Source: Nyssa sinensis (taxonomy: Eukaryota; Streptophyta; Magnoliopsida; Cornales; Nyssaceae). Taken from it: a DNA stretch of 64,000 nt. Position numbers and translations under genes: made by a program. Of this stretch, positions 63,411 to 64,000 are shown in pieces (position 1 is the first letter of the stretch; every line of letters starts with the position of its first letter). The notes beneath the pieces are model-generated. The model had not been told where the DNA came from and did no database searches. It saw only the letters and a program-made list of their open reading frames with translations. Location: contig CM018035.1 of assembly GCA_008638375.1 (NCBI GenBank), forward strand, positions 19,905,320 to 19,969,319. Reading direction: 5' to 3'.

Positions 63411-64000
63411 ATGGCTCCAAGTCTACATCCTAGAAGGAATTCTCCCAATCCTTAAGACCAACCCCCTTGTTGGAAGGGGAAGAGGACTAACACCTACTCA
63501 TCTATAACAACAACTTGATCGAATGTAGCAAGCAGTTCGATCAGATGCAGAAGCAACTCACAACCATGTCACAAGCATTGGCCTCCTTGGTCCAAAACCA
63601 ACAGAACAATCCTCATCCTCCTCTAACCAACATTGTCCATAAAGGAGCTCAACCTCCAACCACTACCATAAGGGGGGGAGGGGGACCTCAGAACGTAGAG
63701 CTTCCCAAGACCCAAGCGGTACACCCCCGAAGTACTACCTAGGCATGGGCTGACCCACAAGCCTCAACGTTCATGGAAAGAGATATTCCATCAATCCACC
63801 CTATTGTTCACTATCAAAACAAGACAATGATACTTATCCCAACAACCTCAAGAGCCAATCAAACAAACTCGGGGCCTTAGTCGCCTGAAGTTCCACGCCC
63901 TTCCATTCCTGAAAAGCAGCACCCTCCTACTACTACAAAACAAGACCCCCCTATAACTCCCGAACTAGGGAATATGGGACTAACTCAACAACAGGTACCA
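63411..64000 (+). pseudogene. Start of Tat-like gypsy Gag, broken and cut by the window edge
   Basis: Begins MAPSLHPRRNSPNP then a stop. A second frame from about 63500 reads LIECSKQFDQMQKQLTTMSQALASLV and then Gln/Pro/Thr-rich sequence, followed by more stops and phrases such as FMERDIPSIHPI. A coiled-coil-like N-terminus followed by a Pro/Gln-rich region is usual for Tat-lineage Gag. The catalytic parts would lie beyond 64000. Confidence 0.5.

Noticed and set aside
1..64000. A novel defence or biosynthetic gene cluster
   Set aside because: Apart from the ESP1-like gene, all recognisable coding is retrotransposon-derived and broken; no second intact gene could be supported.

Overview
The window is AT-rich, transposon-dense nuclear DNA from a flowering plant, most likely a eudicot with a large, repeat-rich genome. 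The clues are GT-AG introns, plant-type Ty1/copia, Ty3/gypsy, L1 and RTE elements, Au-like SINEs and several MITE families. I cannot name the species. No bacterial, viral or organellar genes are seen, and there is no CRISPR array.

One host gene is recognisable. It lies on the + strand at 33140-60677 and is a CstF64-family 3'-end processing factor that lacks the RRM, i.e. an ESP1 (ENHANCED SILENCING PHENOTYPE 1) homologue. Eight coding exons, including one of 23 nt, give about 399 residues: the CstF64 hinge, a long Pro/Gln/Ser-rich linker and the C-terminal helical domain. Intron 2 (about 16.8 kb) and intron 6 (about 9.0 kb) are swollen by transposons. The start of exon 4 does not keep frame from its best-looking acceptor; this is the main problem in the gene model.

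1-33100 is a nest of retrotransposons. Copia-A (minus; 1-13345) keeps gag, an env-like remnant and its 5' LTR but has lost pol. That LTR is split by a gypsy element (6048-12014) with one full LTR, a decayed gag and a truncated second LTR. A decayed L1 LINE follows (14187-16490, +). Copia-B (minus; 17349-32246) is split inside its reverse transcriptase by a 9.9-kb block (17435-27316) that itself holds two further LTRs (18079-21138 and 22556-26938), both apparently solo. Three LTR families share a dyad-containing internal repeat of about 150 bp.

Intron 2 (33460-50243) holds an RTE tail, an L1 with the inverted structure of twin priming, a MULE-like MITE, a PIF/Harbinger-like MITE, three tRNA-derived SINEs and a nearly complete but dead L1 (minus). 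That L1 is interrupted by a hAT-like MITE carrying a nested MULE-like MITE. A second MULE-like MITE and a second copy of the hAT-like MITE then lie side by side. Intron 6 (51242-60290) holds a SINE, a foldback MITE, a 45-bp minisatellite interrupted by a third copy of the hAT-like MITE, and another hAT MITE. Downstream of the gene lies the left LTR and gag start of a Tat-like gypsy element, with 25-bp and 61-bp tandem arrays in its LTR.
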